A stretch of 64,000 nucleotides of DNA from Alkalicoccus urumqiensis (GTDB taxonomy: Bacteria; Bacillota; Bacilli; Bacillales; Salisediminibacteriaceae). The position numbers were made by a program, and so were the translations under genes. The notes under the pieces were generated by a model that saw only the letters and a list, made by a program, of their open reading frames with translations, was not told where the DNA came from and searched no databases. Position 1 is the first letter of the stretch. Each line of letters starts with the position of its first letter. The stretch lies in NCBI RefSeq assembly GCF_002993335.1, contig NZ_PVNS01000013.1, positions 1-64,000 on the forward strand. Direction: 5' to 3'. Shown piece after piece: positions 25,260-32,998 of this stretch.

Positions 25260-25595
25260 ATGAACAATGTATTAAAAACAGGATTTCTGCTCGGCCTCGG
25301 GGCCGCTGTATCAAGCAAAGAGAAAGTGGACCGCTACATGGATGACCTTCTGGCAAAAGGAAAAGTGACGCCGGCAGAAGCAGATGATCTTTACAATCAG
25401 CTGCTGCAGAAAGGCTCTGAAACAGAAGAAGGCTGGGAGCGGCGTTCCCGCGAAAAGCTGCGTCTGATGCTGCGGGATCTCGATATGGTGCCGCGCGAAG
25501 ACCTTGACGCACTGCAGGCAAGAGTTCAGTCCCTCGAAGCCCGCCTGGAATCTCTAGAGAAAAAACAGAATGACGGGAATAATCCTCCGTCATAA
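25260..25595 (+). CDS. Phasin-like/coiled-coil partner of the UbiB-type kinase
   Basis: A 111-residue protein: a short hydrophobic N-terminus (LKTGFLLGLGAAVSS), an amphipathic helical middle with VTPAEADDLYNQLL, and a C-terminal coiled coil (~82-104, leucine-spaced VQSLEARLESLEKKQ). The layout resembles phasin-family or UbiK-type accessory proteins. AATTTGAGGAGGAATAACGG precedes its ATG, and it is 18 bp from the kinase gene, so it is almost certainly co-transcribed. A role as an accessory or lipid-surface adaptor for the kinase is inference. Confidence 0.75.
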   Translation: MNNVLKTGFLLGLGAAVSSKEKVDRYMDDLLAKGKVTPAEADDLYNQLLQKGSETEEGWERRSREKLRLMLRDLDMVPREDLDALQARVQSLEARLESLEKKQNDGNNPPS

Positions 25596-25605
25596 ACGAA
25601 GAAAA

Positions 25606-25637
25606 AACCGGATCCTCAAAGGGGTCCGATTTCTTTT
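25606..25637 (+). terminator. Terminator of the UbiB-type operon
   Basis: An imperfect stem AACCGGATCC (25606-25615) / GGGTCCGATT with one mismatch and one G-U pair, 6-nt loop, then TTTCTTTTG. Confidence 0.65.
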
Positions 25638-25639
25638 GT

Positions 25640-26187
25640 TAACTAATAAGAATGTATAAAATCCAAAGCCTCTTCCGAGCTGGGATGCAAGGGTTATAGC
25701 ATGTCAACGTTCTGATCTATGGGCCGTTAGTTTTTTGTTAATGGAGAGCTTCTCCGCTTTTCGGCAGAAGCTTGCCGTGGGCTTGTCTTCAGCTATTTCT
25801 CATGGCCTGCGCCCTGAGAAAGGATCTTCAGACTGCGCTTAAATCCCACCGGCGTCTCTGCCGAACGCTTCGAAGCGTAGCAAAATAGAGATGAAAAACA
25901 GAGGCTCTGTAGCAGGAACGATTTTTATAAGGTAATGATGGTCTCTTCCAATTCGATTGAATGACAGCATTTTCTGCGCAAAAGGGACCGCTTCTAACAA
26001 GCCTTTTCTTCCAACCTGCCGAAACCGGAGGCCGTCGACTCCGGGAGGATCCGAACGAGGCGAAAATCCATTCCTTCTGACGGAAGGAAGAAGGAATTAG
26101 TTGAGCCCGTTCCCTCCGGAACGCGTACGGCTGCAGATGCAGGCAGAAAGCGGGAACCTATTCAACAGATCTCACTTTTCTTTTAAG
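25640..26187. other. Non-coding hairpin-rich region
   Basis: About 550 bp without a credible gene. It contains a series of short inverted repeats: GGAGA-gct-TCTCC (25743-25755), CGGCA...TGCCG (25762-25777), TTTCTCA...TGAGAAA (25796-25821) and the 14-bp palindrome ACGCTTCGAAGCGT (25865-25878). The stretch around 26025-26075 (GGAGGCC..., ...AGGCGAAAATCC) resembles degraded dispersed repeats seen between genes in Bacillaceae; this is from memory. No promoter, RNA family or open frame with a ribosome site could be recognised. Confidence 0.5.
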
Positions 26188-26215
26188 ACCAGGCGGTTTC
26201 TGCCTGGTTTATTTT
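26188..26215. terminator. Hairpin at the 3' end of the GGDEF/EAL gene
   Basis: ACCAGGC (26188-26194) pairs with GCCTGGT (26202-26208), then TTATTTTATTT on the plus strand. The T-rich side favours stopping plus-strand transcripts; for the minus-strand gene it is weaker. Confidence 0.5.
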
Positions 26216-26217
26216 AT

Positions 26218-28137
26218 TTACAGCGTCTCCTGCGGCAGCTCCTGCCCCGTGGACTGTGTCAGTTCAGGAATATCCTGCGGCGGCACCGGCCGGCTGATGT
26301 AATATCCCTGGGCGCCGAAGCAGTGCTGCTCCTTTAGGAAAGAGAGCATTCTATCCGTCTCCACTCCTTCTGCAATGACATCCATGTTAAGAACCGAAGC
26401 CAGGCGGATAATGGTCTCAACAATTGCTGTGTCCTGCGCATTATCCGGGATCTCTTTCATAAACGACCGGTCAATTTTCACGACGTCCGCCGGAATCGTC
26501 TTTAAGTAATTCAGCGACGAATATCCGGTTCCAAAATCGTCGAGCGCGACACGGCAGCCGATCCGCCGCAGTTCTCTTACTGCCTGAAGGCTTGTTTCCA
26601 GATGATACATAAGCACTGATTCGGTAATTTCAAATTCGATGGACGCAGGCGGCACTTGATATTTCCCCAGCAGCGCCTCGACACGGTCGATAAACTGCTC
26701 CTCTTCGATCTGCCTGACGGATAAATTCACCGCCATCTGCAGTTCCATCCCGTCTTCTTTCCACTTACTCCATTGGGAAAAAGCTTCTTCCATGATCCAG
26801 CTGCTGAGCGGAAGAATATAGCCGGTTTCTTCTGCAATCGGGATGAATTCCAGCGGCGAAATCCTTCCGCGTTCCGGGTGTTCCCAACGGACCAGCGCCT
26901 CCACCCCGGTGACTTTTCCATCAGCTACAGTAATACGCGGCTGGTATTCAAGAACAAACTCTTCCTTTTCAAGCGCTGCCTGAAGATCATGTTCGAGCCG
27001 GAAAGCATCCACCCTCTGATGAACATGGTCGAGATAAAACTGCACGGTGTGGTGAACGGACTCTTTCGCTGCGTACATCGCCATATCTGCGTGCTGAAGC
27101 ATCTGTCTCGTATCTTTGGCGTCATCCGGAAAAATCGATGCCCCCATGCTTATATCCACTGTTAAATGCTGCTTTCCAAGTGTATAGGGCGCTTTTAACG
27201 CATCAATCAAACCGGCAGTCACCCGCTCCAGCTGCTCAATTTTTCCAAAACCGGACACAAGGACAGCAAACTCGTCCCCACCATGGCGGTAAACTGTTTT
27301 TGTACCGGGTACATCTGCTTCCTTCAGCCGGCGGCTCATCTGTTTTAACAGCTCATCACCGATAGGGTGGCCGAGCGTATCATTGATCGTTTTGAAGCGG
27401 TCGACGTCCATAACAAGCATCGCAAGCGGTGTTTTCGTCTTCTCCGCATCATGGATGGCAGACTCCACTTCACTCATAAATGCTGTCCGGTTCTTCGCTC
27501 CGGTCAGACTGTCGTGATAAACAAGATGTGTCAGTTTGTCTTCTGCAGTTTTTCGTTCGGTGACATCCACAAAAATGACCGATATTCCTTCTTCGGATGG
27601 AAAGGCGCGGATATCAAACCATGATTCCAGCCTCGTGAAATATTCTTCCACTGCCCGGGGGGCCCCCGATTCTTTCACTTCCCTCATCCGCTCTTCGAAC
27701 CGGGAATTCCGCAGAAATGGAAAACGAGTCCAGATATTACCTCCGAGCATTTCGTCCGGAGTGCTCTGAAAAACGGCCGCCCCTTCTTCATTAACGTAGT
27801 GAAAGCGCCAATGGTCATCGAGTGTGATCATTGCATCGCTGATACTTTCAATAGCCGATTTATAGCTTTCAAGCGCCTGAATGTGACGCTGTTTATCCTG
27901 CATTCTCATTTGATAAAACGATCCTGCCCGAAGTTCGGAACGCCGGATTAGAAGGTAAAGCAGTCCTGTTGTCAAAAGAACGTAAATAACGCCTTTTCCA
28001 GTCTGAAGCGGTGCCTGTAAGCTGCTCCCTGAAAACAGCAGCCGGACGGCCCGGTCTGAAAGCAGAATCCAGACTAATCCCACACCGGCATAAAGCAGAC
28101 TGATTCGAAATGATGGTTTCCTCATCCAATGGCGCAC
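26218..28137 (-). CDS. Membrane-bound PAS-GGDEF-EAL cyclic-di-GMP protein
   Basis: A 639-residue protein with, in order, two membrane segments (~8-60), a PAS domain (~85-195), GGDEF (~210-370) and EAL (~385-625). The GGDEF motif is intact (RHGGDEFAVL). The EAL half keeps EALVRWEHP, DDFGTGYSSLNYL, KIDRSFM and AEGVET, so both synthesis and hydrolysis of cyclic-di-GMP are possible. The start is taken as GTG at 28137, because GGAGGAGGT lies 6 bases upstream. An ATG at 28164 has no ribosome site and the ATG at 28125 is too far from it. Confidence 0.88.
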   Translation of the reverse strand: MRHWMRKPSFRISLLYAGVGLVWILLSDRAVRLLFSGSSLQAPLQTGKGVIYVLLTTGLLYLLIRRSELRAGSFYQMRMQDKQRHIQALESYKSAIESISDAMITLDDHWRFHYVNEEGAAVFQSTPDEMLGGNIWTRFPFLRNSRFEERMREVKESGAPRAVEEYFTRLESWFDIRAFPSEEGISVIFVDVTERKTAEDKLTHLVYHDSLTGAKNRTAFMSEVESAIHDAEKTKTPLAMLVMDVDRFKTINDTLGHPIGDELLKQMSRRLKEADVPGTKTVYRHGGDEFAVLVSGFGKIEQLERVTAGLIDALKAPYTLGKQHLTVDISMGASIFPDDAKDTRQMLQHADMAMYAAKESVHHTVQFYLDHVHQRVDAFRLEHDLQAALEKEEFVLEYQPRITVADGKVTGVEALVRWEHPERGRISPLEFIPIAEETGYILPLSSWIMEEAFSQWSKWKEDGMELQMAVNLSVRQIEEEQFIDRVEALLGKYQVPPASIEFEITESVLMYHLETSLQAVRELRRIGCRVALDDFGTGYSSLNYLKTIPADVVKIDRSFMKEIPDNAQDTAIVETIIRLASVLNMDVIAEGVETDRMLSFLKEQHCFGAQGYYISRPVPPQDIPELTQSTGQELPQETL

Positions 28138-28213
28138 AGCCAGACCTCCTCCGTCCATAATCATACGTCTATTTTACGATGAAAAAGGACAGAATTGTTT
28201 AAAAAATCGAAAT

Positions 28214-29059
28214 TTACTGCAAAAAAGAATATTCGTGGGAGATTCCGGCTGGTTCAAATCCGAGTTTTTCATAGACGGATCTGGATGCGCCGTTTTCGAC
28301 ATTCGTATTCACACTGCAGAAGGTAAATCCTTCTGCCATCAGCCGCTCAGCAAGGGCTCCCACAAGCGCCGTGGCATAGCCCTGACGCTCATATTCCTCC
28401 GGTGTATAGACGTAATTGACGACGACACCGTGCTGCAGTTCCCTCGCCCGTTTCGCCATCGAGACCGGCGTATAATCCGGCGTCCGCCAGAAAAAGACTT
28501 CATTGCGCCGGATTTCATCCATTGTTCTCTCCTCCAGCTCCAGAAGGTCTTCTTCACGGAGAGATCCCATCGCAAACTGCTCTGTCCAGTCCATAACTAG
28601 TGCCGCGTCATCTTCACAGGCGTAGGTTAATTTCCCAGGGGGCTGTTTCCATTCTGCTGCATGATCGAGCTGATAAATGACCTGCCGCTTCACGAGCTTT
28701 GCAGATACTGGAGATAACTCCTCCCACGCTTCTGCAAACGCATCAGCCGCCTCGTCACCAGCAGCAATGCCGGCTGTGTCCGGTTTATTATGATAGAGCC
28801 ATTCTGCTGCTTCCGGCATATACTGCTTTTTCCCGCAGATAATCATTCTTCTTGGCGGTGTCTGAATAAAAATAACAGCAGGCTGATCGTCGATGATTCC
28901 GCAGGCAAGAAAAGCATCCCCTCTTTTTCCTTTTTCTTCTTCGCGGACCAGCTGGCGCAGGATACCGAGTGCCAGGTTGTGACGCACTTCATCTTTCTCT
29001 AAGTAAGGGGCAGCGAGCCGGTATAACGCGGCAGGGGACGAATACGTATGAATATCCAT
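28214..29059 (-). CDS. GNAT-family N-acetyltransferase
   Basis: A 281-residue protein: an N-terminal domain (~1-125) of unknown role and a C-terminal GNAT domain (~130-281). The acetyl-CoA loop reads YEERQGYA-like (EEYERQGYATALVGALAERL), and the end SVYEKLGFEPAGISHEYSFL is typical of GNATs. The substrate is unknown. The ATG at 29059 sits 6 bases after AAGGAGG. It follows the RsbR paralogue by 18 bp on the same strand, probably in one transcript. Confidence 0.83.
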   Translation of the reverse strand: MDIHTYSSPAALYRLAAPYLEKDEVRHNLALGILRQLVREEEKGKRGDAFLACGIIDDQPAVIFIQTPPRRMIICGKKQYMPEAAEWLYHNKPDTAGIAAGDEAADAFAEAWEELSPVSAKLVKRQVIYQLDHAAEWKQPPGKLTYACEDDAALVMDWTEQFAMGSLREEDLLELEERTMDEIRRNEVFFWRTPDYTPVSMAKRARELQHGVVVNYVYTPEEYERQGYATALVGALAERLMAEGFTFCSVNTNVENGASRSVYEKLGFEPAGISHEYSFLQ

Positions 29060-29077
29060 ATGCAACCTCCTTGAAAA

Positions 29078-29920
29078 TTACGAATCGGAAACAGTCAGAC
29101 CGGTTTTTGCAAGCGCCTGAGGCAGATTGTTTACAACGGTAAGCTGATCAAATGAGATACCGAGATGGACGATCGTCTGGACAAGCTCCGGACGGAGACC
29201 GCATAAAATGACCTGCACGCCCGAAATACGAAGCGCATCGTTCAGTTGAAATAAATTCTGTGCCACATACGTATCGATCGTGTGAACTCCCGATAAATCA
29301 AGAATCAGCGTTCTGAGCTTCAACTCCCGGCTCTTTTCAAGTGCCTGACTCATCAGCTGCTGGGAACGATCGGAATCCACCGAACCGATGATTGGAAGAA
29401 TGGCTACATCCGATGTTACAGGTACCACTGGTACTGAAAGCTCCAGAATTTCATCCTGTGCATCCTGGAACCTGGACTCCTGGCTTTCAAAATAAGCCTG
29501 CGTAAACGCATAAATCGCCTGATCAATCATTGGATTAACCGTATCGGCAATATCGAAATACGCTTCAAATTCGCCCTGCTCCTCCTGAAACACTGAGCGG
29601 ATCCGGCTGTACAGTACGCGTCTTAAAACGGGTACGACGAGCATGGCTTTATCCGCCGAAAGCTGGAGTGATGCGGCTTCCGTACCAAACGCCCTGCCCC
29701 ATTCTCTCATCCCTCTGGTACTGGATCCTTCTCCGATTAATTCCATCCCTACTTTTTCAATGAGGGTTCCCGCATGCTGGATAACAGCATCCGCAGAAAT
29801 GCGAGTGTAACGAATAGCATGTTTGTCCTGGAATCCCTGATGGATCTCTTCAGCAAGTGTCTGCTGATTATCAAGAAGCCTTTTACCAATGAGTTGTTTT
29901 AATACTTCTGTTTCCGCCAT
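29078..29920 (-). CDS. RsbR-type stressosome paralogue (RsbRD_N-STAS)
   Basis: A 280-residue protein with an all-helical N-terminal RsbRD-type sensor domain (~5-150) and a C-terminal STAS domain (~165-275). The STAS domain carries LILDLSGVHTIDTYVA and GLRPELVQTIVHLGI. Thr217 (IDT) and Thr249 (VQT) match the two threonines phosphorylated by RsbT in RsbR proteins. It would join stressosomes that control SigB. RsbS, RsbT and sigB genes are not nearby, so it is an orphan co-antagonist. Start: ATG behind AGAGGGGGATAAAA. Confidence 0.85.
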   Translation of the reverse strand: MAETEVLKQLIGKRLLDNQQTLAEEIHQGFQDKHAIRYTRISADAVIQHAGTLIEKVGMELIGEGSSTRGMREWGRAFGTEAASLQLSADKAMLVVPVLRRVLYSRIRSVFQEEQGEFEAYFDIADTVNPMIDQAIYAFTQAYFESQESRFQDAQDEILELSVPVVPVTSDVAILPIIGSVDSDRSQQLMSQALEKSRELKLRTLILDLSGVHTIDTYVAQNLFQLNDALRISGVQVILCGLRPELVQTIVHLGISFDQLTVVNNLPQALAKTGLTVSDS

Positions 29921-30015
29921 TTTTATCCCCCTCTTCCAATGTTGAACTTATATCTATTCTACTAGAAACAGCCGGCTTGCACAGAAAAATTTTTTGTATA
30001 GCCCTGCTGGTTCTT

Positions 30016-30031
30016 TTTCCCTGCTATACTG
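30016..30031 (+). promoter_or_regulatory. Extended -10 promoter of the 47-residue membrane protein gene
   Basis: TTTCCCTGCTATACTG contains an extended -10 (TGcTATACT, TATACT at 30025-30030) without a convincing -35. The same 16 bases occur exactly at 40865-40880 before another small membrane protein gene. Confidence 0.55.
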
Positions 30032-30061
30032 GAAAACAGCCTTGGAAAAGGAGGCTTTATC

Positions 30062-30205
30062 ATGCCGGGCCATATACCTGTTGAAAAAATGAACAGCAAG
30101 ACGAAAACGAACAAAAGCCGGGGGCGCTTCTTATTTCTTGGCGCTTTTGCTGCAGCCGCAGTCTGGGCAGTGGTCCAGTTCAGCGGATTATTTCCATCCA
30201 TTTAG
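30062..30205 (+). CDS. Small single-helix membrane protein
   Basis: A 47-residue protein with a basic N-terminal half (NSKTKTNKSRGR) and one hydrophobic segment, FLFLGAFAAAAVWAVVQF (~23-40). The ATG has a strong AAAAGGAGG ribosome site, and an extended -10 promoter lies ~35 bp upstream. A hairpin follows. The quality of these signals makes it a real gene despite its size. I do not recognise the family; the positive-inside charge pattern predicts the C-terminus outside. Confidence 0.7.
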   Translation: MPGHIPVEKMNSKTKTNKSRGRFLFLGAFAAAAVWAVVQFSGLFPSI

Positions 30206-30219
30206 AAAGGCGGACGACA

Positions 30220-30260
30220 AGAAGAAGAGAGCGCCCTGATCCGGAGCGCTCTCTTCTTCT
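30220..30260. terminator. Hairpin between the small membrane protein gene and map
   Basis: A perfect 15-bp stem AGAAGAAGAGAGCGC (30220-30234) with its complement (30246-30260) and an 11-nt loop. The pyrimidine-rich arms replace a separate U tract; it can serve both convergent genes. Confidence 0.7.
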
Positions 30261-30287
30261 GCGTTGCTCTATTCGTTACCGGCTGTA

Positions 30288-31058
30288 CTACAGATCCAGG
30301 AGGTCTGTACGGTCCTGCTCCGTTGTAATAATCGGTTCCCCTTTTTGAATAACGAGCGTATGCTCATACTGGGAAGACAGCGATCCATCGCGTGTTCTTG
30401 CTGTCCATCCGTTGTTATCCATCTTGGACTCCCATCCGCCGGTATTAATCATTGGTTCAATCGTAATGACCATGCCTTCTTTCAGGCGGACGCCGCGGCC
30501 GGCTTTTCCATAGTGCGGAATATTCGGCTCTTCGTGGATCGTCGGTCCGATGCCGTGCCCTGCAAAATCGCGCACGATACCAAAGCCGTATGGCTCAACG
30601 TGGGCTTCAATAGCGGCGCCGATATCGCCGATCCGGTTACCGTGGCGCGCCTGCTCTATGCCTTTGTACAGAGCCTCTTTCGTAACACGGTTCAGCGTCT
30701 TTATCTCTTCCGGCACACTTCCAACTTCGTATGTCCATGCCGAATCTGCAAGCCCACCGTTCAGCTCCACGACGAAATCCATCGTCACAACGTCGCCTTC
30801 TTTCAGCTTTTCTCTCCGTGGAAAGCCGTGGCAGATTTCATCGTTGATCGACGCACACGTTGCAAATTCATACCCCTGATATCCTTTCTGCGCTGCTGTT
30901 GCACCATGCGCCTCCAAGGTTTTCTCGACAAACGCATCGATTTCTTTCGTCGTAATACCCGGCTTGATCATCTCCGCAATTTTCTTGTGAATACTCGCAA
31001 CAAGAACTCCCGCTTCCTTCATAAGCTCAATTTCTCTGGACGATTTTCGTTGAATCAT
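30288..31058 (-). CDS. map: Methionine aminopeptidase type I
   Basis: A 256-residue type I methionine aminopeptidase removing the initiator Met from nascent proteins. Metal ligands are visible in VTMDFVVELNGGLADSAW (two Asp), GHGIGPTIHEEPNIPHYG (His), MVITIEPM (Glu) and YEHTLVI (Glu). The ATG at 31058 is chosen for AAAGGATG and for length. It is not in a ribosomal-protein operon, where the main map gene usually lies, so this is probably a second enzyme like B. subtilis YflG. Confidence 0.9.
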   Translation of the reverse strand: MIQRKSSREIELMKEAGVLVASIHKKIAEMIKPGITTKEIDAFVEKTLEAHGATAAQKGYQGYEFATCASINDEICHGFPRREKLKEGDVVTMDFVVELNGGLADSAWTYEVGSVPEEIKTLNRVTKEALYKGIEQARHGNRIGDIGAAIEAHVEPYGFGIVRDFAGHGIGPTIHEEPNIPHYGKAGRGVRLKEGMVITIEPMINTGGWESKMDNNGWTARTRDGSLSSQYEHTLVIQKGEPIITTEQDRTDLLDL

Positions 31059-31137
31059 TGTGGCACATCCTTTATCTGTATTCGCTGGCCCCACACGGGA
31101 GACCGCTCCTGTTTTTTACCTTCTATAGTTTAGCAAG

Positions 31138-31290
31138 TTATCGCCGTTCTAGCAAAAACAAGCAGCCTATTCCGGCAATGCTGATGACATAGCCCCACCA
31201 GACCGGTTCAAAAAAGAGACGGAGGACGGGTCCGGTGAGCGCCGCTGCCAGTGCTGCAATATACATGAGCCCTTTTCCCACCGGGCTCAT
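31138..31290 (-). CDS. Small two-helix membrane protein coupled to the pilin-like operon
   Basis: A 50-residue protein with two hydrophobic segments (~7-27 and ~30-47) around LRLFFEPVWWGY. Its ATG overlaps the stop of the PilX/GspK-like gene (ATGA at 31287-31290), so it is translationally coupled and belongs to that operon; its own ribosome site (GGGGAA) is weak. I do not recognise a family. Because it is tied to the prepilin-like genes, it could be a membrane partner in their assembly, but this is only context. Confidence 0.6.
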   Translation of the reverse strand: MSPVGKGLMYIAALAAALTGPVLRLFFEPVWWGYVISIAGIGCLFLLERR

Positions 31291-32453
31291 TGTGAGTTCC
31301 CCGAACGGAGAATCCAGCCTGATGTACTGGTGATCGGCTGGGAGCCGCCTCCCCCTCCGCTGCTGGTCGTAATTCCGGCATAATTAATTGCGCCCTGTTC
31401 CCATTCAGACTCTACATTTTCAACGCTGCAGGAGGATACTTTATTTAATTCCTCGTGTTCAGGACTCCCTGTGTTCTCTTCGTCATTTTCGGCAAGATGC
31501 TTTTGAATACGATTCCCATTCTTAATATACACAAAGCCATTCACACAAACCCTGGCCTGCTGTTGAAGGGTTATAGTTTCGGTCACCATATCTTTGCCTA
31601 CTACAATAAAACTTTCTCTATCAGGTCTTTGTGTCTGCAGATTATCTTTCCCATTTTTAGGGTCTACATGATAAAAATAATCTTCTATCCTCAAAACGCT
31701 TCGCTGCTTTAACTCGATCTTTCCCTCTGCAAATAAGTCCCCAGTGATCGTTTTTTCCCCTGCACCTTTTTTTAGAGTAACTCCATCTGTAAACAAGACA
31801 TCTCCAGAAGGAAAATCATCGTTTTGGTTTATATCCTTCTCATTAAAGACAGAACCACCTTCCTCTCTAAAACGATCGGAATCCAGATTACGCTCCGCGA
31901 CTTCTTCCACCCGGCCCGGTTCTGAATTTCCTCCGCCATCAAGCTGAAAGGAGAACTCCAGCAGCTGCGCTTCCCTGCTTTCCCGGCCGCCTGCTTCGCC
32001 GATCGACTCATAGCGGATTTGAATACCCGCTCCGTCCTCAGAAGTATCCAGCGTAACCGCTTCCGGGATGACCGCTGCTGCTCCTTCCCCATCTGATGCC
32101 GGTGTAATCCCGAGCGGATCAGCAGCTGTGAACCGGCTGTATTCGTCCTGTAAAGAATTCCGCAGATACGCATATAGATCCTCCAGGTCCCGGCTTCCGA
32201 TTCGTCTCTCTTCCTCTTCCCATAGAGCCGCTTCAAAGGTGCGGATGCTTTCTTCGATTGATACAGCCGTGCGCTGCTGGAAATAGCGTTCGCCGTATGT
32301 ACGCATTTCATCCGCTTTCGCCTGTGCTTTCACTACTTCCACCTGCTGAGCACTCGTCAGCGTCTGGTTGATAAGAGGTACTGCAGCAATGCCGACGAGC
32401 ACAATTGTCAATAAGACAATAAGCAGCGCATACCCCGATTCTTCCTTCAGCAT
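31287..32453 (-). CDS. PilX/GspK-type prepilin-like protein with beta-rich body
   Basis: A 388-residue protein with a type IV prepilin N-terminus: a short leader ending in Gly7, then YALLIVLLTIVLVG (helix ~8-30). The fifth residue after the cleavage site is Ile rather than Glu, the mark of GspK/PilX minor pilins. Residues ~205-330 contain repeated short beta motifs (GDVLFTDGVTLKK, TITGDLFAEGKIELKQ, FIVVGKDMVTETITLQQ) like the companion PilW-like protein. Start: ATG behind AGGAGGTAGG. The PilV-like gene ends 13 bp upstream. A GGGGG-rich tail precedes the C-terminus. Confidence 0.75.
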   Translation of the reverse strand: MLKEESGYALLIVLLTIVLVGIAAVPLINQTLTSAQQVEVVKAQAKADEMRTYGERYFQQRTAVSIEESIRTFEAALWEEEERRIGSRDLEDLYAYLRNSLQDEYSRFTAADPLGITPASDGEGAAAVIPEAVTLDTSEDGAGIQIRYESIGEAGGRESREAQLLEFSFQLDGGGNSEPGRVEEVAERNLDSDRFREEGGSVFNEKDINQNDDFPSGDVLFTDGVTLKKGAGEKTITGDLFAEGKIELKQRSVLRIEDYFYHVDPKNGKDNLQTQRPDRESFIVVGKDMVTETITLQQQARVCVNGFVYIKNGNRIQKHLAENDEENTGSPEHEELNKVSSCSVENVESEWEQGAINYAGITTSSGGGGGSQPITSTSGWILRSGNSQ

Positions 32454-32466
32454 GTCCTACCTCCTA

Positions 32467-32928
32467 TCATGATAAATCCTGTTCATAGAGAAGCCGCTGC
32501 ATCGTACTCAGCACCTCTCCTGCTTCATTTGTGATGCGCACCTGTACTTCGTAGGCTCCAAGCGACTCCAGAGAGTTTCCTCCAGCTTCCACCGGGCCGC
32601 GGGCTGTCTGAATCTGAGGGTAAAAACGGTCACCGCGGTTCCCTTCCATGTAATATCCGGCACTGTCCACTCCATCTGCCAGGACGGTGAAAAAATCGTT
32701 GGACGGCGGACCTCCTTCCAGGTCATCCGCTTCCTCCTGCGTCATCATGGTTTCCGCCTGATCAAGCAGATATTGGTTGATATTCACTTCTTCGATTTCT
32801 GCCTCATTTCTATCGGCAAACAGTGCTGTCTGGGTAAAGACACTGACAAGAGCGATGCCGACTGCCGATAAAATCACAAGGGAGGCAAGAATTTCTATTA
32901 ATGTGGCGCCTCGTTCATTTCGATGCAT
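32467..32928 (-). CDS. PilV/GspI-like minor prepilin
   Basis: A 153-residue protein starting MHRNERG|ATLIEILASLVIL: a 7-residue leader ending in Gly, then a prepilin helix with Glu at +5, fitting PilD/ComC-type processing. The soluble part (~35-153) has EAEIEEVNINQYLLDQAET and a beta-rich end, YEVQVRITNEAGEVLS. The ATG at 32928 is chosen for GAGGAGGAAGATC; an upstream ATG at 32943 overlaps that site. It begins the minus-strand arm of the cluster and would be a minor pilin forming part of a tip complex. Confidence 0.8.
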   Translation of the reverse strand: MHRNERGATLIEILASLVILSAVGIALVSVFTQTALFADRNEAEIEEVNINQYLLDQAETMMTQEEADDLEGGPPSNDFFTVLADGVDSAGYYMEGNRGDRFYPQIQTARGPVEAGGNSLESLGAYEVQVRITNEAGEVLSTMQRLLYEQDLS

Positions 32929-32958
32929 GATCTTCCTCCTCAATCCCCGTTTCAGCTG

Positions 32959-32976
32959 GTATACTGTCTAGTATAC
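32959..32976. promoter_or_regulatory. Palindromic divergent promoter of the pilin-like cluster
   Basis: GTATACT-GTCT-AGTATAC is a perfect 7-bp inverted repeat in the 70-bp gap between the divergent pilin-like genes. The plus-strand TATACT (32972-32977) and the minus-strand TATACT in the mirrored arm can each act as a -10, so both arms may be fired from overlapping promoters, or one factor may bind here. Confidence 0.55.
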
Positions 32977-32998
32977 TATGGAAAAGAAAGGGAAGCAT

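Noticed and set aside
30264-31133. A 289-codon open frame on the plus strand
   Set aside because: It lies opposite map, a clear enzyme gene, and has no family motif.
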